Positions 1-7,924 of a stretch of 64,000 nt of DNA are shown piece after piece. Made by a program: the position numbers and the translations under genes. Each line of letters begins with the position of its first letter. The first letter of the stretch is position 1. Source of the DNA: Sporichthya brevicatena. GTDB taxonomy: Bacteria > Actinomycetota > Actinomycetes > Sporichthyales > Sporichthyaceae. The notes under the pieces are model-generated. The model saw only the letters and a program-made list of their open reading frames with translations, was not told the origin of the DNA and did not search any database. The stretch covers positions 248,001 to 312,000 of the forward strand of contig NZ_BAAAHE010000007.1 of NCBI RefSeq assembly GCF_039525035.1. The letters run 5' to 3'.

Positions 1-2
1 AC

Positions 3-974
3 GGCGCGGGATCGTGGGTGAACGCGATGCCGATGTTCCACATCGGCGGCTCGTCGTTCGGGGCCATCGGGTCGATGTGGAGCCGGGCCGCGCACATCAT
101 CACGACCTTCGACCCCGCGCTCATGCTCGAGCTGATCGAGACCGAGCGGCCGGCGTTCCTCCCCAGCGTCCCGACGATGCTGCTCGCGATGTCCGAGCAC
201 CCCGATTTCGCCAAGCGCGACCACTCCTCGATCCAGGTGATCATGGCCGGCTCGACGACGATCCCGGCCGAGCTGATCCGCCGGGTGGAGAAGGAGTGGG
301 GCGCGAACTTCGTCCCCTGCTACGGCCAGACCGAGTGCAGCGGCGTCATCGTGCAGGGGATGCCGACCGACAGCCCCGAGGACAAGTCCGCGTGGGCAGG
401 CCGGCCGCTGGAGCAGGTCGAGGTCCGCGTCGTCGAGCCCGCGACCGGGCAGGTCGTCCCGCACGGTGAGGTCGGGGAGTTCCACGTCCGCGGCTACACG
501 ACGATGGACGGCTACTTCGGGATGCCGGCCGAGACCGCGGCGACGCTCGACGCCGACGGGTGGCTGCACACCGGCGACCTCGGCGTCATGGATCCCCGTG
601 GCTACTGTCAGGTGACGGGGCGTCTGAAGGACATGATCATCCGTGGTGGGGAGAACATCTATCCCCGCGAGATCGAGGACCGACTCGTCGAGCACCCCGC
701 GATCAGCGAGGTCGCCGTGATCGGCGTCCCCGACGAACGCATGGGCGAGGAGGTCGCCGCCGTCGTCCGCCTCGCCCCCGGCGCCGAGCCCGACCCCGAG
801 GCCTGGCGCGCCTTCGCCCGGGAGGCCCTCGCCGGCCCGAAGGTCCCCCGCCGCTGGTTCGTCGTCGACGCGATGCCGACGACCCCGTCGGGGAAGATCC
901 AGAAGTTCCGGCTCCCCGATCTCCTCTCGGACCCCGCCGCCGCCCGCGACGTCACACCTCCGAGGCCCGCGTAG
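3..974 (+). CDS. Acyl-CoA synthetase (AMP-forming), 5' end outside the window
   Basis: This is an adenylate-forming (ANL) ligase that joins a carboxylic acid to CoA using ATP. The reading frame is already open at the first bases, so only the last 323 residues are visible and the N-terminal P-loop half is missing. Visible core motifs are YGQTEC, the hinge region WLHTGDLG, GRLKDMIIRGGENIYP, and the C-terminal PSGKIQK with the catalytic lysine. These match FadD-type acid-CoA ligases. The substrate cannot be read from the sequence. The acyl-CoA genes downstream suggest a catabolic acid, but the VapBC pair lies between, so co-regulation is not shown. Confidence 0.9.
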   Translation, partial: GAGSWVNAMPMFHIGGSSFGAIGSMWSRAAHIITTFDPALMLELIETERPAFLPSVPTMLLAMSEHPDFAKRDHSSIQVIMAGSTTIPAELIRRVEKEWGANFVPCYGQTECSGVIVQGMPTDSPEDKSAWAGRPLEQVEVRVVEPATGQVVPHGEVGEFHVRGYTTMDGYFGMPAETAATLDADGWLHTGDLGVMDPRGYCQVTGRLKDMIIRGGENIYPREIEDRLVEHPAISEVAVIGVPDERMGEEVAAVVRLAPGAEPDPEAWRAFAREALAGPKVPRRWFVVDAMPTTPSGKIQKFRLPDLLSDPAAARDVTPPRPA

Positions 975-978
975 GGCA

Positions 979-1008
979 GCAGCAAAGTGCTGCAACTGTC
1001 GCTAGAAT
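979..1008 (+). promoter_or_regulatory. Putative promoter and operator of the vapBC pair
   Basis: A 15-bp palindrome (GCAGCA, AAG, TGCTGC; 979-993) sits just upstream of a TAGAAT -10-like hexamer (1003-1008). The antitoxin ATG is at 1015, about where transcription would begin, so a leaderless transcript is possible. VapB-type antitoxins usually bind a palindrome over their own promoter. Binding here is inferred. Confidence 0.4.
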
Positions 1009-1014
1009 GCTGAC

Positions 1015-1248
1015 ATGGCCTCGATCACCGTCCGCGACCTTCCCGACGACGCGCGGGACGAGCTGGCAGCGCGCGCAGCTCGCAGCGGGCGTTCTCTGCA
1101 GGAGTATCTGCGCCTTCAGCTGATCGCGCTCAGTCGACGCCCCGACCCGGAGACCTTCGCCGCTTCGGTTCGTGAGCGGAAGCGGCGCACCGGAAGCACC
1201 GTGTCCACGGAGGACATCCTCGCGGCGCGAGATGCCGATCGCCGGTGA
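1015..1248 (+). CDS. vapB: VapB/FitA-type ribbon-helix-helix antitoxin
   Basis: This 77-residue protein has an N-terminal ribbon-helix-helix segment (ITVRDLPDDARDELAARAA) of the type found in FitA/VapB antitoxins. The C-terminal half is charged and probably wraps the toxin. Its stop overlaps the next gene's GTG (GTGA at 1245-1248), the usual coupled arrangement of an antitoxin and its PIN-domain toxin. In the family, the antitoxin neutralises the nuclease and the complex represses the promoter. The palindrome at 979-993 is a plausible binding site. Confidence 0.85.
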   Translation: MASITVRDLPDDARDELAARAARSGRSLQEYLRLQLIALSRRPDPETFAASVRERKRRTGSTVSTEDILAARDADRR

Positions 1249-1646
1249 CGGTGGTCGTCGATGCGTCCGTGGTCGTTGCCGCGCTGATCGACAGCGGTCC
1301 AACCGGGACGTGGGCGGACGCGCTGCTGGACGGGGACGACCTCGCCGCGCCTCACCTGATGCAGGTCGAGGCCGCGAACATTCTTCGCCGTTGTGAGATC
1401 ACCGGTGCCGTCGAGAAGGACACAGCGGTGCTGGCTCACGCCGACCTGCTTGCGCTGCGGGTCGCCCGATTCCCCTACGACCCCTTCGCGGATCGCGTTT
1501 GGGAACTCCGGCACAACCTGACTGCCTACGACGCGCTGTACGTCGCCGTCGCGGAGGCGCTCGGCGCCGATCTCGCGACACTTGACCGACGTCTGGCCTC
1601 AGCCACCGGACCGCGGTGCGGTTTCCTCGTGCCGCCCACGGCCTGA
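1245..1646 (+). CDS. vapC: VapC-type PIN-domain ribonuclease toxin
   Basis: This 133-residue PIN-domain protein carries the expected acidic residues: Asp6 in VVVDASV, Glu42 in QVEAAN, Asp95 in TAYDALYV and Asp114 in ATLDRR. PIN toxins of this family cut RNA (often tRNA or rRNA) in a Mg-dependent way. It begins at a GTG inside the antitoxin stop, so translation is coupled. Length and active-site spacing look intact, so the toxin is probably functional. The cellular RNA target cannot be predicted. Confidence 0.88.
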   Translation: MTVVVDASVVVAALIDSGPTGTWADALLDGDDLAAPHLMQVEAANILRRCEITGAVEKDTAVLAHADLLALRVARFPYDPFADRVWELRHNLTAYDALYVAVAEALGADLATLDRRLASATGPRCGFLVPPTA

Positions 1647-1654
1647 CGTAAGTC

Positions 1655-2191
1655 TCAGCGGGAGGCGCGGCCCAGGTGGGGGAGTTCGTCCGGGGAGATC
1701 TCGCGGACGACGGTGTGCTCCTCGCCGAGGTGGACCTCCTCGCCGGTGAGGAGGCCGGTGTCCGGGTCGATCGGCCAGACGATCAGCGACTGGTACGTGA
1801 CGTGGTACCAGCGGCCCGGCTCGACGGGGGTGGAGACGCGACCGAGGAGGTCGGCCCCGTCGAGGACGTGGTGGATGACGCCGTCGGTGACGACGGTCGA
1901 CGCGTCCGCCACGACGCGGGAGAGCACGTAGTCGAGCCGGTTCTTCCCGCTGCCGCACAGGGCGTCGTAGAACCCGCGGACCTGACCGGTGCCGTCGAGC
2001 ACCGAGCGATTCGTGCCGACACCCCAGAACCGGTAGGTCGGGTGCGGCACCAGCGTCGCGAGCACGCCCTCGATGTCGCCCTCCACCTCGGCGACCACGT
2101 GCCGCGCGACCATCGTCAGCGCGTGCTTCACGCGATCGTCGGTTGCGGTCTCGATCGCGTCGAGCAGGGGCTGCCAGCCGGGTTGCGTCAC
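1655..2191 (-). CDS. SnoaL/NTF2-like protein
   Basis: This 178-residue protein starts at GTG 2191, overlapping the stop of the MaoC gene upstream (GTGA). The pattern TYRFWGVG...VRGFYDAL...GVIHHVL resembles the cone-shaped NTF2/SnoaL fold found in ketosteroid isomerases, dehydratases and epoxide hydrolases. No catalytic residues can be assigned with confidence. It is the last gene of a three-gene operon (3027-4037, 2188-3030, this gene) transcribed from the 4.04-4.14 kb divergent promoter, so a role in the same degradative pathway is likely. Confidence 0.75.
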   Translation of the reverse strand: MTQPGWQPLLDAIETATDDRVKHALTMVARHVVAEVEGDIEGVLATLVPHPTYRFWGVGTNRSVLDGTGQVRGFYDALCGSGKNRLDYVLSRVVADASTVVTDGVIHHVLDGADLLGRVSTPVEPGRWYHVTYQSLIVWPIDPDTGLLTGEEVHLGEEHTVVREISPDELPHLGRASR

Positions 2192-3030
2192 GGCGCGATT
2201 GTCGCGCGCCCGGCGTTGAGGACGACCGTCTCCTCCCCGGTGCGGACGCGGAAGCGCACACCGCCGTCGACGTTCCAGAGATCGACGTGGAGGGTGTCGC
2301 CGGGGAAGACGGGCTTGGCGAAGCGGGCGTCGATGGAGCGGACGCGGTCGGGGTCGCCGCCCGCGGCGGCGTGGAGAACCGCGCGGCCCGCGAAACCGTA
2401 CGTGCACAGCCCGTGGAGGATCGGGCGGTCGAAGCCGGCCTTCGCCGCGTAGGCCGGGTCGGAGTGCAGGGGATTGCGGTCGCCGGAGAGGCGATAGAGC
2501 AGCGCCTGGTCGCGGCGGGTCTCGTAGCTGACGGTCTCGTCGGGCTTGCCGGTCGGCTCGTCCTCCTCGACCGACGGGCCGCGCTCGCCGCCGAAACCGC
2601 CGGCACCGCCGATGAACACCGTCATGCGGGTGCGGAACAGGTCGGTGCCGTCGGGCGCGGTGGCCGTCGACTCCGCGGTGATCAGCGCGGCCTTGCCCTT
2701 GTCCCACAGCTCCGCGATGCGCGAGACCACCGTGGCCTCACCCTCGACCGGCACCGGAGCGAGCAGTTCCACGCCCTGTGCGGCGTGCACGAGGCGCACC
2801 CAGTCGATCTTCCCCGCGAGCTTGAGCGAGGCCGCGGTCGCGCCGAGGCCGAGGACGACCGGCTGCGTCGGCAGCATGCGCTGCTCGAGACCGCGGGTGT
2901 TGTCGGTCGTGAAGGCGAGTTCGTCGGTCCCGGCCCCGACGCCGAGGGCGTAGAGCAGGCAGTCCTTCGACGTCCAGCGAATCGACTGGGGGTCGGCGGT
3001 CGCGCCGACGGAGGTGGGGTCGAGCGTCAC
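2188..3030 (-). CDS. MaoC-family 2-enoyl-CoA hydratase (hydratase 2)
   Basis: This 280-residue double hot-dog protein has the hydratase 2 signature GDRNPLH at about 183-189, with Asp184 and His189 as the catalytic pair, followed by AGFDRPILHGLCTYG. The N-terminal half is the degenerate hot-dog. The family adds water to trans-2-enoyl-CoA to give the R-3-hydroxyacyl-CoA. In mycobacteria a relative acts in sterol side-chain breakdown. The GTG at 3030 overlaps the end of the upstream gene, and its own stop overlaps the SnoaL-like gene, so all three are translationally coupled. Confidence 0.88.
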   Translation of the reverse strand: MTLDPTSVGATADPQSIRWTSKDCLLYALGVGAGTDELAFTTDNTRGLEQRMLPTQPVVLGLGATAASLKLAGKIDWVRLVHAAQGVELLAPVPVEGEATVVSRIAELWDKGKAALITAESTATAPDGTDLFRTRMTVFIGGAGGFGGERGPSVEEDEPTGKPDETVSYETRRDQALLYRLSGDRNPLHSDPAYAAKAGFDRPILHGLCTYGFAGRAVLHAAAGGDPDRVRSIDARFAKPVFPGDTLHVDLWNVDGGVRFRVRTGEETVVLNAGRATIAP

Positions 3031-4037
3031 GTGATCAGTCCGTCCTCGGAGATGCGGTCGGCGAACGCCTCCAGCCAGGTCAGGCCGTCGACGAGTTCGC
3101 GGGAGTCGCCGACCAGGCGGGTCTGCCCGAACTGGGCGCGGTAGTTGGCCCAGCGCGAGGCGGAGAACTGCGTCATCCGGCCGGTCGGCGGGCCGGTGAA
3201 CTCGTACTGCGCCGAGCCGAGGTCGAACGAGGCGGCCTTTGGCCAGGCCCCGTCGTCGACGCTGAACTTCGCGTGCAGATCGGGGGTGGACGCGACGATG
3301 TCGTCGGAGCTCACCACGATGCCGGGGGTGAACCCCTCCCGGCCCATGACGAGGTGGCCCCACTCGAACGTGCCGTCCGCGAACTTGTTGCAGAAGACGT
3401 GCCAGGCCACCTGCAGCCCGTTGAAGTAGCCGTACTCCTTCCATTCCAGGCCGTGGACCCAATAGGAGTTGTCCATCCAGAGCGGTCCGGCGACCGCGCG
3501 GCCCTGGAACGTCCCGGAGACCCAGTGACACGTCGACGTGTAGAGCATCGGGTTGGCGCGCGAGGCGACGTAGAACTGCACGCCCAGCCCCGCGCGGGGG
3601 CCGGACAGGTCGAGGATGTCGCCCTCGCGGTAGCTGATCGCGTCGCCCGTCCAGCGCAGGTCCATCGGCTGCTCGCCGGCGGGCACGGTGCCGGCGGGGA
3701 GGCGCTGGAACACCGGCTCGTGCCAGCGCCGCTCCGGACCCTCCAGCACACGCCGGAGCTCACCCCGCGCGCTGCGGCCGGAGTCGGGGTGGACGTTGAG
3801 CTCGTTGCCCGCGTCCCCGTCCTGAGTCATGACGAAGCAGCCGCTGGTCAGGGACCCGACGAACTTCCGCTCGATGGCCGAGACCAGGCCCGATTCCTCC
3901 CGGAAGAAGCCGTACAGCCACGTCGCCTGCAGCGGGAGACCGTGCTGCATCTCCTGCACGGCCATGGTCTGCGGGTCGGGCCGGAAGGCGCCGACGGTGA
4001 CGCGGTGGTCGAAGTCGCCGAACAGGAACCTGGGCAC
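3027..4037 (-). CDS. Uncharacterised protein, possible lipocalin/CrtC-type fold
   Basis: This 336-residue protein starts at GTG 4037, with a clear GAGGGGAG ribosome site upstream. A longer frame to 4154 lacks one and would run through the promoter. It has no signal peptide or membrane segment. It is rich in aromatic residues in alternating patterns (SGPRAGLGVQFYVAS, GPLWMDNSYWVHGLEW), as in beta-barrel AttH/CrtC-like proteins, and loosely recalls the proteins at 20949-22166 and 35746-36876. No catalytic motif is recognised. As first gene of an operon with a MaoC hydratase and a SnoaL fold, it probably binds or modifies the pathway substrate. Confidence 0.7.
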   Translation of the reverse strand: MPRFLFGDFDHRVTVGAFRPDPQTMAVQEMQHGLPLQATWLYGFFREESGLVSAIERKFVGSLTSGCFVMTQDGDAGNELNVHPDSGRSARGELRRVLEGPERRWHEPVFQRLPAGTVPAGEQPMDLRWTGDAISYREGDILDLSGPRAGLGVQFYVASRANPMLYTSTCHWVSGTFQGRAVAGPLWMDNSYWVHGLEWKEYGYFNGLQVAWHVFCNKFADGTFEWGHLVMGREGFTPGIVVSSDDIVASTPDLHAKFSVDDGAWPKAASFDLGSAQYEFTGPPTGRMTQFSASRWANYRAQFGQTRLVGDSRELVDGLTWLEAFADRISEDGLIT

Positions 4038-4072
4038 AGCGTCTCCCCTCGGGCTGCGGGCTGGGCACCAAT

Positions 4073-4094
4073 AAAAGTCTGTGTTACAACTATT
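4073..4094. promoter_or_regulatory. Putative shared operator, copy F (weakest)
   Basis: This site has AAAAGTCTGT, two bases, TACAACTATT. Its outer parts match the palindrome found at five other divergent promoters in this window (AATRGTCTAG, two bases, CTAGACYATT), but its centre is degenerate. It lies in the 4038-4144 divergent promoter between the 336-residue unknown protein and the membrane protein. The TTACAACTA core is also present in copy D. Confidence 0.45.
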
Positions 4095-4144
4095 TGCCAC
4101 GCAACTATTCCGTGAGCTGGACCACGATGGCGAGGTCTTCCGCG

Positions 4145-5164
4145 ATGTCGACACCCATGCCCGTTCGCAAGGTTCGATCGCCCGAGGAACGGGCTCGTAC
4201 CCGCGCGTTCGCGCTGACGATCTTCGGGTTCTTCGCCGTGCTGGCGGTGCTCGACCTGCTGATCACCGGGCTCACCGACCCGCCGGCCGCGGTGCCGGAC
4301 CTCGTGATGGACGAGAACACCGGCGTCCCGCCGGTGCCGACCAACGCGGACTTCCCGTACGACCGGACGCACAACGTCATCGCGATCGTCCTGCTCGGTG
4401 GCCTCGGCCTCGCCGGCCTGCTCGTGTGCCTGCGCGAGCTGATCAAGAAGGGCGACTGGCTGCCGCTCTGCGCCAGCATCGGCACCGTCATCATCGTGGT
4501 GCCCGAGGTCTTCCTCGACGTGATCGGGATGGTCTACTACCCGGTCGACGACGCCGACAACGCGTTCACGCTGTTCGGCCGTCAGATGGGCTGGTTCATC
4601 GTCGCCGGCTGGTTCGGCGCCGGTGCGTTCGCGGTCACGATGCTCAAGATCCTGCTGACGCGGCCCACGGCGAAGCAGGTCTGGATCATGCTCGGCTTCA
4701 CCGGCCTGAGCTACACGATCTTCGAGGAGCTGTTGGTCGGATCCAACGGCATCTACCACTACTACGGCAACCAGCCCATGTGGTGGAACGAGCTGCCGAT
4801 CTGGTGGACCCCGTGCAACACCATCGGCTGCGCCCTGCTGCCGGCCGCGTTCGCCTACCGCTACCAACACCACCTCAAGGGCTGGAAGGCGAGCGCAATG
4901 CTCGTGGCGGTCCCCGCGTCCGTCGGCGGCGTCTACGCCCTCATCGGCATGCCGAGCTGGATCGTCGTCAACGGCGACTACAACTGGTTCCTCACCGAGC
5001 TCGCCGGCCTGAGCACCTGGGCGCTGGGTATCGGCCTGATCGCGGTCATCATGAACCTGTTCCTCGGTTACCAGCCCTTCGACCCGGAGAGCCGCCCGTG
5101 GGACCTGTCGGAGAACGCCGACACCGACGTCCCGAGCGCCCGCTCCGAGACGGTCGGCGTCTAG
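4145..5164 (+). CDS. Eight-helix membrane protein, AveC-like
   Basis: This 339-residue integral membrane protein has about eight hydrophobic segments, beginning FALTIFGFFAVLAVLDLL and ending GIGLIAVIMNLFLGY. Conserved-looking polar motifs between helices include TIFEELLVGSNGIYHYYG and WWTPCN. It resembles actinobacterial proteins annotated as spirocyclase AveC family, which shape spiroketals in avermectin. A cyclase role here is not shown. I chose ATG 4145 (MSTPMPVRK) over earlier starts because GAGGT precedes it. Its stop overlaps the GTG of the next gene (TAGTG), so the two are coupled. Confidence 0.75.
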   Translation: MSTPMPVRKVRSPEERARTRAFALTIFGFFAVLAVLDLLITGLTDPPAAVPDLVMDENTGVPPVPTNADFPYDRTHNVIAIVLLGGLGLAGLLVCLRELIKKGDWLPLCASIGTVIIVVPEVFLDVIGMVYYPVDDADNAFTLFGRQMGWFIVAGWFGAGAFAVTMLKILLTRPTAKQVWIMLGFTGLSYTIFEELLVGSNGIYHYYGNQPMWWNELPIWWTPCNTIGCALLPAAFAYRYQHHLKGWKASAMLVAVPASVGGVYALIGMPSWIVVNGDYNWFLTELAGLSTWALGIGLIAVIMNLFLGYQPFDPESRPWDLSENADTDVPSARSETVGV

Positions 5165-6762
5165 TGCCCGAGATCTCCGACCCCACGCTCGGCACCAGCG
5201 AGCCGGGCCGCTACTGGACGACCACCAACCTCGGGGAGGCGGCGCCCGACGTTCTCTCCCCGCTGGACATGAGCATCTGGGGCGAGACTGCCGAACGCGG
5301 CTGGCTCTACTCGATGAAGGTGTTCGGCGTCCTGCCGCCGTCGGCGAAGGCGTCGCCGGACGTCAACGACTGGGGCCTGTCGATCTTCTACGGCCGCCCG
5401 GCGCTGAACGTCGACGCGATCCGCGGGATCGTCGTCAGCCTGCCCGGGGTCTCCGGTGACGACTTCGAACGCGACCTGTGCGGCAGCGTTCGCCCCGACG
5501 CGCCGCCGGTGAAGGGCAAGAAGTCGCGGCTGCCGGTGATCGCCGTGAAGGCGCCCCGCGCGCTGCTGCGCCAGGGCAAGGTCATGCACGCCAACTACGC
5601 CGAGACGCGGGCGTGGTGGGAGCGCGAGGTCTACGGCGACGGCGGCACGGCCCCGGCCATCGAGCGACTCGTCGCGGCGCGGGACCGGTTCGAGAAGGTG
5701 TTCGCCGACCACTGCGCCTGGCGCTTCGTCTTCTCCGGTGCGCAGAGCGCCATCACCGACCTGGCGAAGAAGGCCGGCGATCCCGCGCTGGGAACGCGCT
5801 TGATGTCCGGGGTCGGCGAGGTCTTCGAGACCAAGATGGCCGACGACCTCTGGAAGGTGGCGCAGGGTCAGCTCGAGGAGGCGGAGTTTCTCCGCCTCTG
5901 GGGCTACCACGGCCCGAACGAGGGCAACGCCGACGCGCGCGTCTGGCGCGAGGACCCGGCCCCGGTGCGGGCGCTGGTGAAGTCGTACCAGGGCCGCGCG
6001 GACGTCGAGCGGCCCCGCGACCGTGAGGGGCGCTCGGTGGCCGCCGGCGCCGAGGCCGAGAAGGCGCTGCTCGCGGCGACGCCCGCGGCCAAGCGTCCGG
6101 CCATGCGCTGGCTGATGAAGCGGACGCGCAACATCGTGCGGACGCTGCAGGTCGGCAAGGCCGCGTACCTGATGTGCATCGACGGAGTTCGTCGCGCCGC
6201 CCGCGACTTCGGTGCCGAACAGGTCGCCGCCGGCCGCCTCGCGCAGGTCGACGACGTGTTCTACCTGCAGATCGAGGAGTGCCAGGAACTCGCCGCCGGG
6301 CGGCTGGAGAACGTCGCCGAGATCGTCGTCGCGCGCCGTGGGTACCGGGAGGCGCACCGCAAGGTCGAGCTGCCGGTGTTCTTCCGCGGCATGCCCGAGC
6401 CGATCGTGCCCGAGGCACCCGTCGAGGGTGACCGGGGTGCGGTCGAGATCTCCGGCTCCGCCTCCGGCGGCGGTCAGGTCGAGGGCCGGGCGCGTGTGCT
6501 GCTCGACGTCAACGACGCGATCGCACTCGACGACGGTGACATCCTCGTCTGCCGGTTCACCGACCCCAGCTGGGCGCCACTGATGTCGCTGGCCGAGGCG
6601 CTCGTCATCGATGTCGGAGGCTCCGCCTCGCACGGCGCGGTCGTCGCCCGCGAGCTCGGGATCCCTTACGTGATCGGCACCGAGCGGGGGACCAGCGTCC
6701 TCCGCGACGGCGACCGCATCCTCGTCGACGGCGAGAACAACGTGGTGCGCGTGCTGGCCTGA
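5164..6762 (+). CDS. Phosphohistidine-domain protein resembling rifampin phosphotransferase without the ATP-grasp domain (paralogue 1)
   Basis: This 532-residue protein starts with TTNLGEAAPDVLSPLDMS, the motif that opens the drug-binding domain of rifampin phosphotransferase (RPH). It has YHGPNEGNADARVWREDP at about 248-265, equivalent to the RPH GHRGPGE...RWREDP motif. It ends in a swivelling domain with GGSASHGAVVARELGIP, where His490 is the predicted phosphorylated residue. No ATP-grasp domain is present in it or next to it. PEP-synthase-type enzymes pass phosphate from ATP through this His to a substrate, so a separate ATP-binding partner or a changed chemistry is implied. It is coupled to the AveC-like gene. 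Confidence 0.82.
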   Translation: MPEISDPTLGTSEPGRYWTTTNLGEAAPDVLSPLDMSIWGETAERGWLYSMKVFGVLPPSAKASPDVNDWGLSIFYGRPALNVDAIRGIVVSLPGVSGDDFERDLCGSVRPDAPPVKGKKSRLPVIAVKAPRALLRQGKVMHANYAETRAWWEREVYGDGGTAPAIERLVAARDRFEKVFADHCAWRFVFSGAQSAITDLAKKAGDPALGTRLMSGVGEVFETKMADDLWKVAQGQLEEAEFLRLWGYHGPNEGNADARVWREDPAPVRALVKSYQGRADVERPRDREGRSVAAGAEAEKALLAATPAAKRPAMRWLMKRTRNIVRTLQVGKAAYLMCIDGVRRAARDFGAEQVAAGRLAQVDDVFYLQIEECQELAAGRLENVAEIVVARRGYREAHRKVELPVFFRGMPEPIVPEAPVEGDRGAVEISGSASGGGQVEGRARVLLDVNDAIALDDGDILVCRFTDPSWAPLMSLAEALVIDVGGSASHGAVVARELGIPYVIGTERGTSVLRDGDRILVDGENNVVRVLA

Positions 6763-6769
6763 CGTTCCG

Positions 6770-7366
6770 TCAGCCTTGGTCGACCCCGCTGGCGAGCTCG
6801 GTCAGGACCTCGACGAACTCGTCGCGGGTCAGACCGGTGCCGCCCTCGACCCAACGCGAGACGGCCTCGGTCGCGCCGGCGACGAGGACCTGCGTGGCGA
6901 GCCGGGCCCGGGGGCTCGGCTCGGTCAGGCCGAGGACCTCGTGCGCGACGAGGTCGGCGTAGACGTCGTAGGCGCGGCGCCGCAGGTCGTGCAGCGAGGG
7001 CAGCGCGGCGGCCTCGACGAAGAGACGGGCCAGGCGCGGGTCGTCCATGGTGTCGGCGAGCATCCGCGCGGTGAGGCGCGTGCGCTCGCGGGCGTCGGGT
7101 TCGTGCGCGATTGCGGTGCGGATCCGCTGCAGCAGCGCGACGTGCAGGTCGTCCAGGGCCGCGCAGAGGATCGCGTCCCGGTCGGCGAACGCCTCGTAGA
7201 AGTAGCGCTTGGTGAGTCCGGCCTGCTCGCAGATCGCGCCGACGGTCGTCCCGGCGACCCCGGACCGTCCGACGACGTCCAGGCACGCCTGCAGCAGCTG
7301 CTCCCGGCGTTCGCTGCGCCGGTTGTCGGCGCTGACGCCCCGATACGGCCGGTCCGTGACGGTCAC
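6770..7366 (-). CDS. TetR-family transcriptional regulator
   Basis: This 198-residue protein starts at GTG 7366 (VTVTDRPYRG). A longer frame to 7426 would run into a palindromic repeat. The N-terminal helix-turn-helix is TTVGAICEQAGLTKRYFYEAFADRDAIL at about 40-67. The C-terminal ligand domain has no identifiable effector. It converges on the phosphohistidine gene with only seven bases between stops. No copy of the shared palindrome lies at its own start, which argues against it being that regulator. Its target may be local. Confidence 0.85.
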   Translation of the reverse strand: MTVTDRPYRGVSADNRRSERREQLLQACLDVVGRSGVAGTTVGAICEQAGLTKRYFYEAFADRDAILCAALDDLHVALLQRIRTAIAHEPDARERTRLTARMLADTMDDPRLARLFVEAAALPSLHDLRRRAYDVYADLVAHEVLGLTEPSPRARLATQVLVAGATEAVSRWVEGGTGLTRDEFVEVLTELASGVDQG

Positions 7367-7388
7367 CCGGCCATCGTGGCACGCACAT

Positions 7389-7443
7389 CCCGTTGCGTCC
7401 GGCCAACGGTGGGTTATAGGCCCCACTTTGCCGGACGCACGGG
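7389..7443. repeat. Dispersed palindromic repeat, family R, copy R1
   Basis: The inverted arms CCCGTTGCGTCCGGC (7389-7403) and GCCGGACGCACGGG (7430-7443) enclose a 26-base core with GGTGGGTTATAGGCCCCAC. The arms match those of copies near 37.97, 53.71 and 63.84 kb. It lies between the TetR start and the end of the SnoaL-like gene. Confidence 0.65.
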
Positions 7444-7444
7444 T

Positions 7445-7924
7445 TCAGTCGCGGCGGTAGGACGGGTCCGTGCGGTCGCGCGCGGCCGGGGCGGTGCCCG
7501 GGGGAGTGGCGACGAAGCCGGTCTGCTCGGTCTGCCACTCGGAGACCAGCGTCCGGTGGGCGATGCGCCAGCCGGCGCCGGGGCGGTCCTCGAAGCGGTC
7601 GACGTAGCGGGCGCCGAAGACCTTGAGCGAGCCGCCGCCCTTGGTGACGTGGTAGGCGATCAGGTAGCTCTCGACGTGGGCGACGCCGCCGTCCTGCTCG
7701 ATCGTGATGTTCGTGAGCGTGTGCATCGTCGAGTCGAAGCGCTCGGCCAGGACGTTCAGGACCCAAGTGATGTAGTCCTCGACCGAGCCGCGGAAGACGT
7801 CGCCGTGGTCGTCGTAACCGTCGGAGTGGTACGCCGAGCGGATCAGGTCGGCGTCCATCCGGTCGATGCCGCGGCAGTACCGGTGCAGCGCCTCGGTGAT
7901 GTCCGCGCGGACCTTCTCGCTCAT
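7445..7924 (-). CDS. SnoaL_4-type NTF2-like protein (possible dehydratase or isomerase)
   Basis: This 159-residue protein carries HRYCRGIDRMDADLIRSAYH and DDHGDVFRGSVEDYI, the usual opening of SnoaL_4 proteins. That superfamily includes the bile-acid 7-alpha-dehydratase BaiE and scytalone dehydratase. Tyr and His residues (SAYHSDGYDDHGD) sit in the expected pocket positions. Its ATG overlaps the stop of the P450 gene (ATGA at 7921-7924), so they form one unit. A role in removing water from, or isomerising, a P450-hydroxylated ring substrate is reasonable but inferred. Confidence 0.8.
   Translation of the reverse strand: MSEKVRADITEALHRYCRGIDRMDADLIRSAYHSDGYDDHGDVFRGSVEDYITWVLNVLAERFDSTMHTLTNITIEQDGGVAHVESYLIAYHVTKGGGSLKVFGARYVDRFEDRPGAGWRIAHRTLVSEWQTEQTGFVATPPGTAPAARDRTDPSYRRD

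Noticed and set aside
4081-5163. A long plus-strand reading frame that would extend phosphohistidine paralogue 1 upstream to 4081
   Set aside because: It overlaps the whole AveC-like gene in another frame, and its translation is the Arg/Gly/Pro-rich shadow typical of high-GC DNA. The RPH-type start motif lies just after GTG 5164.
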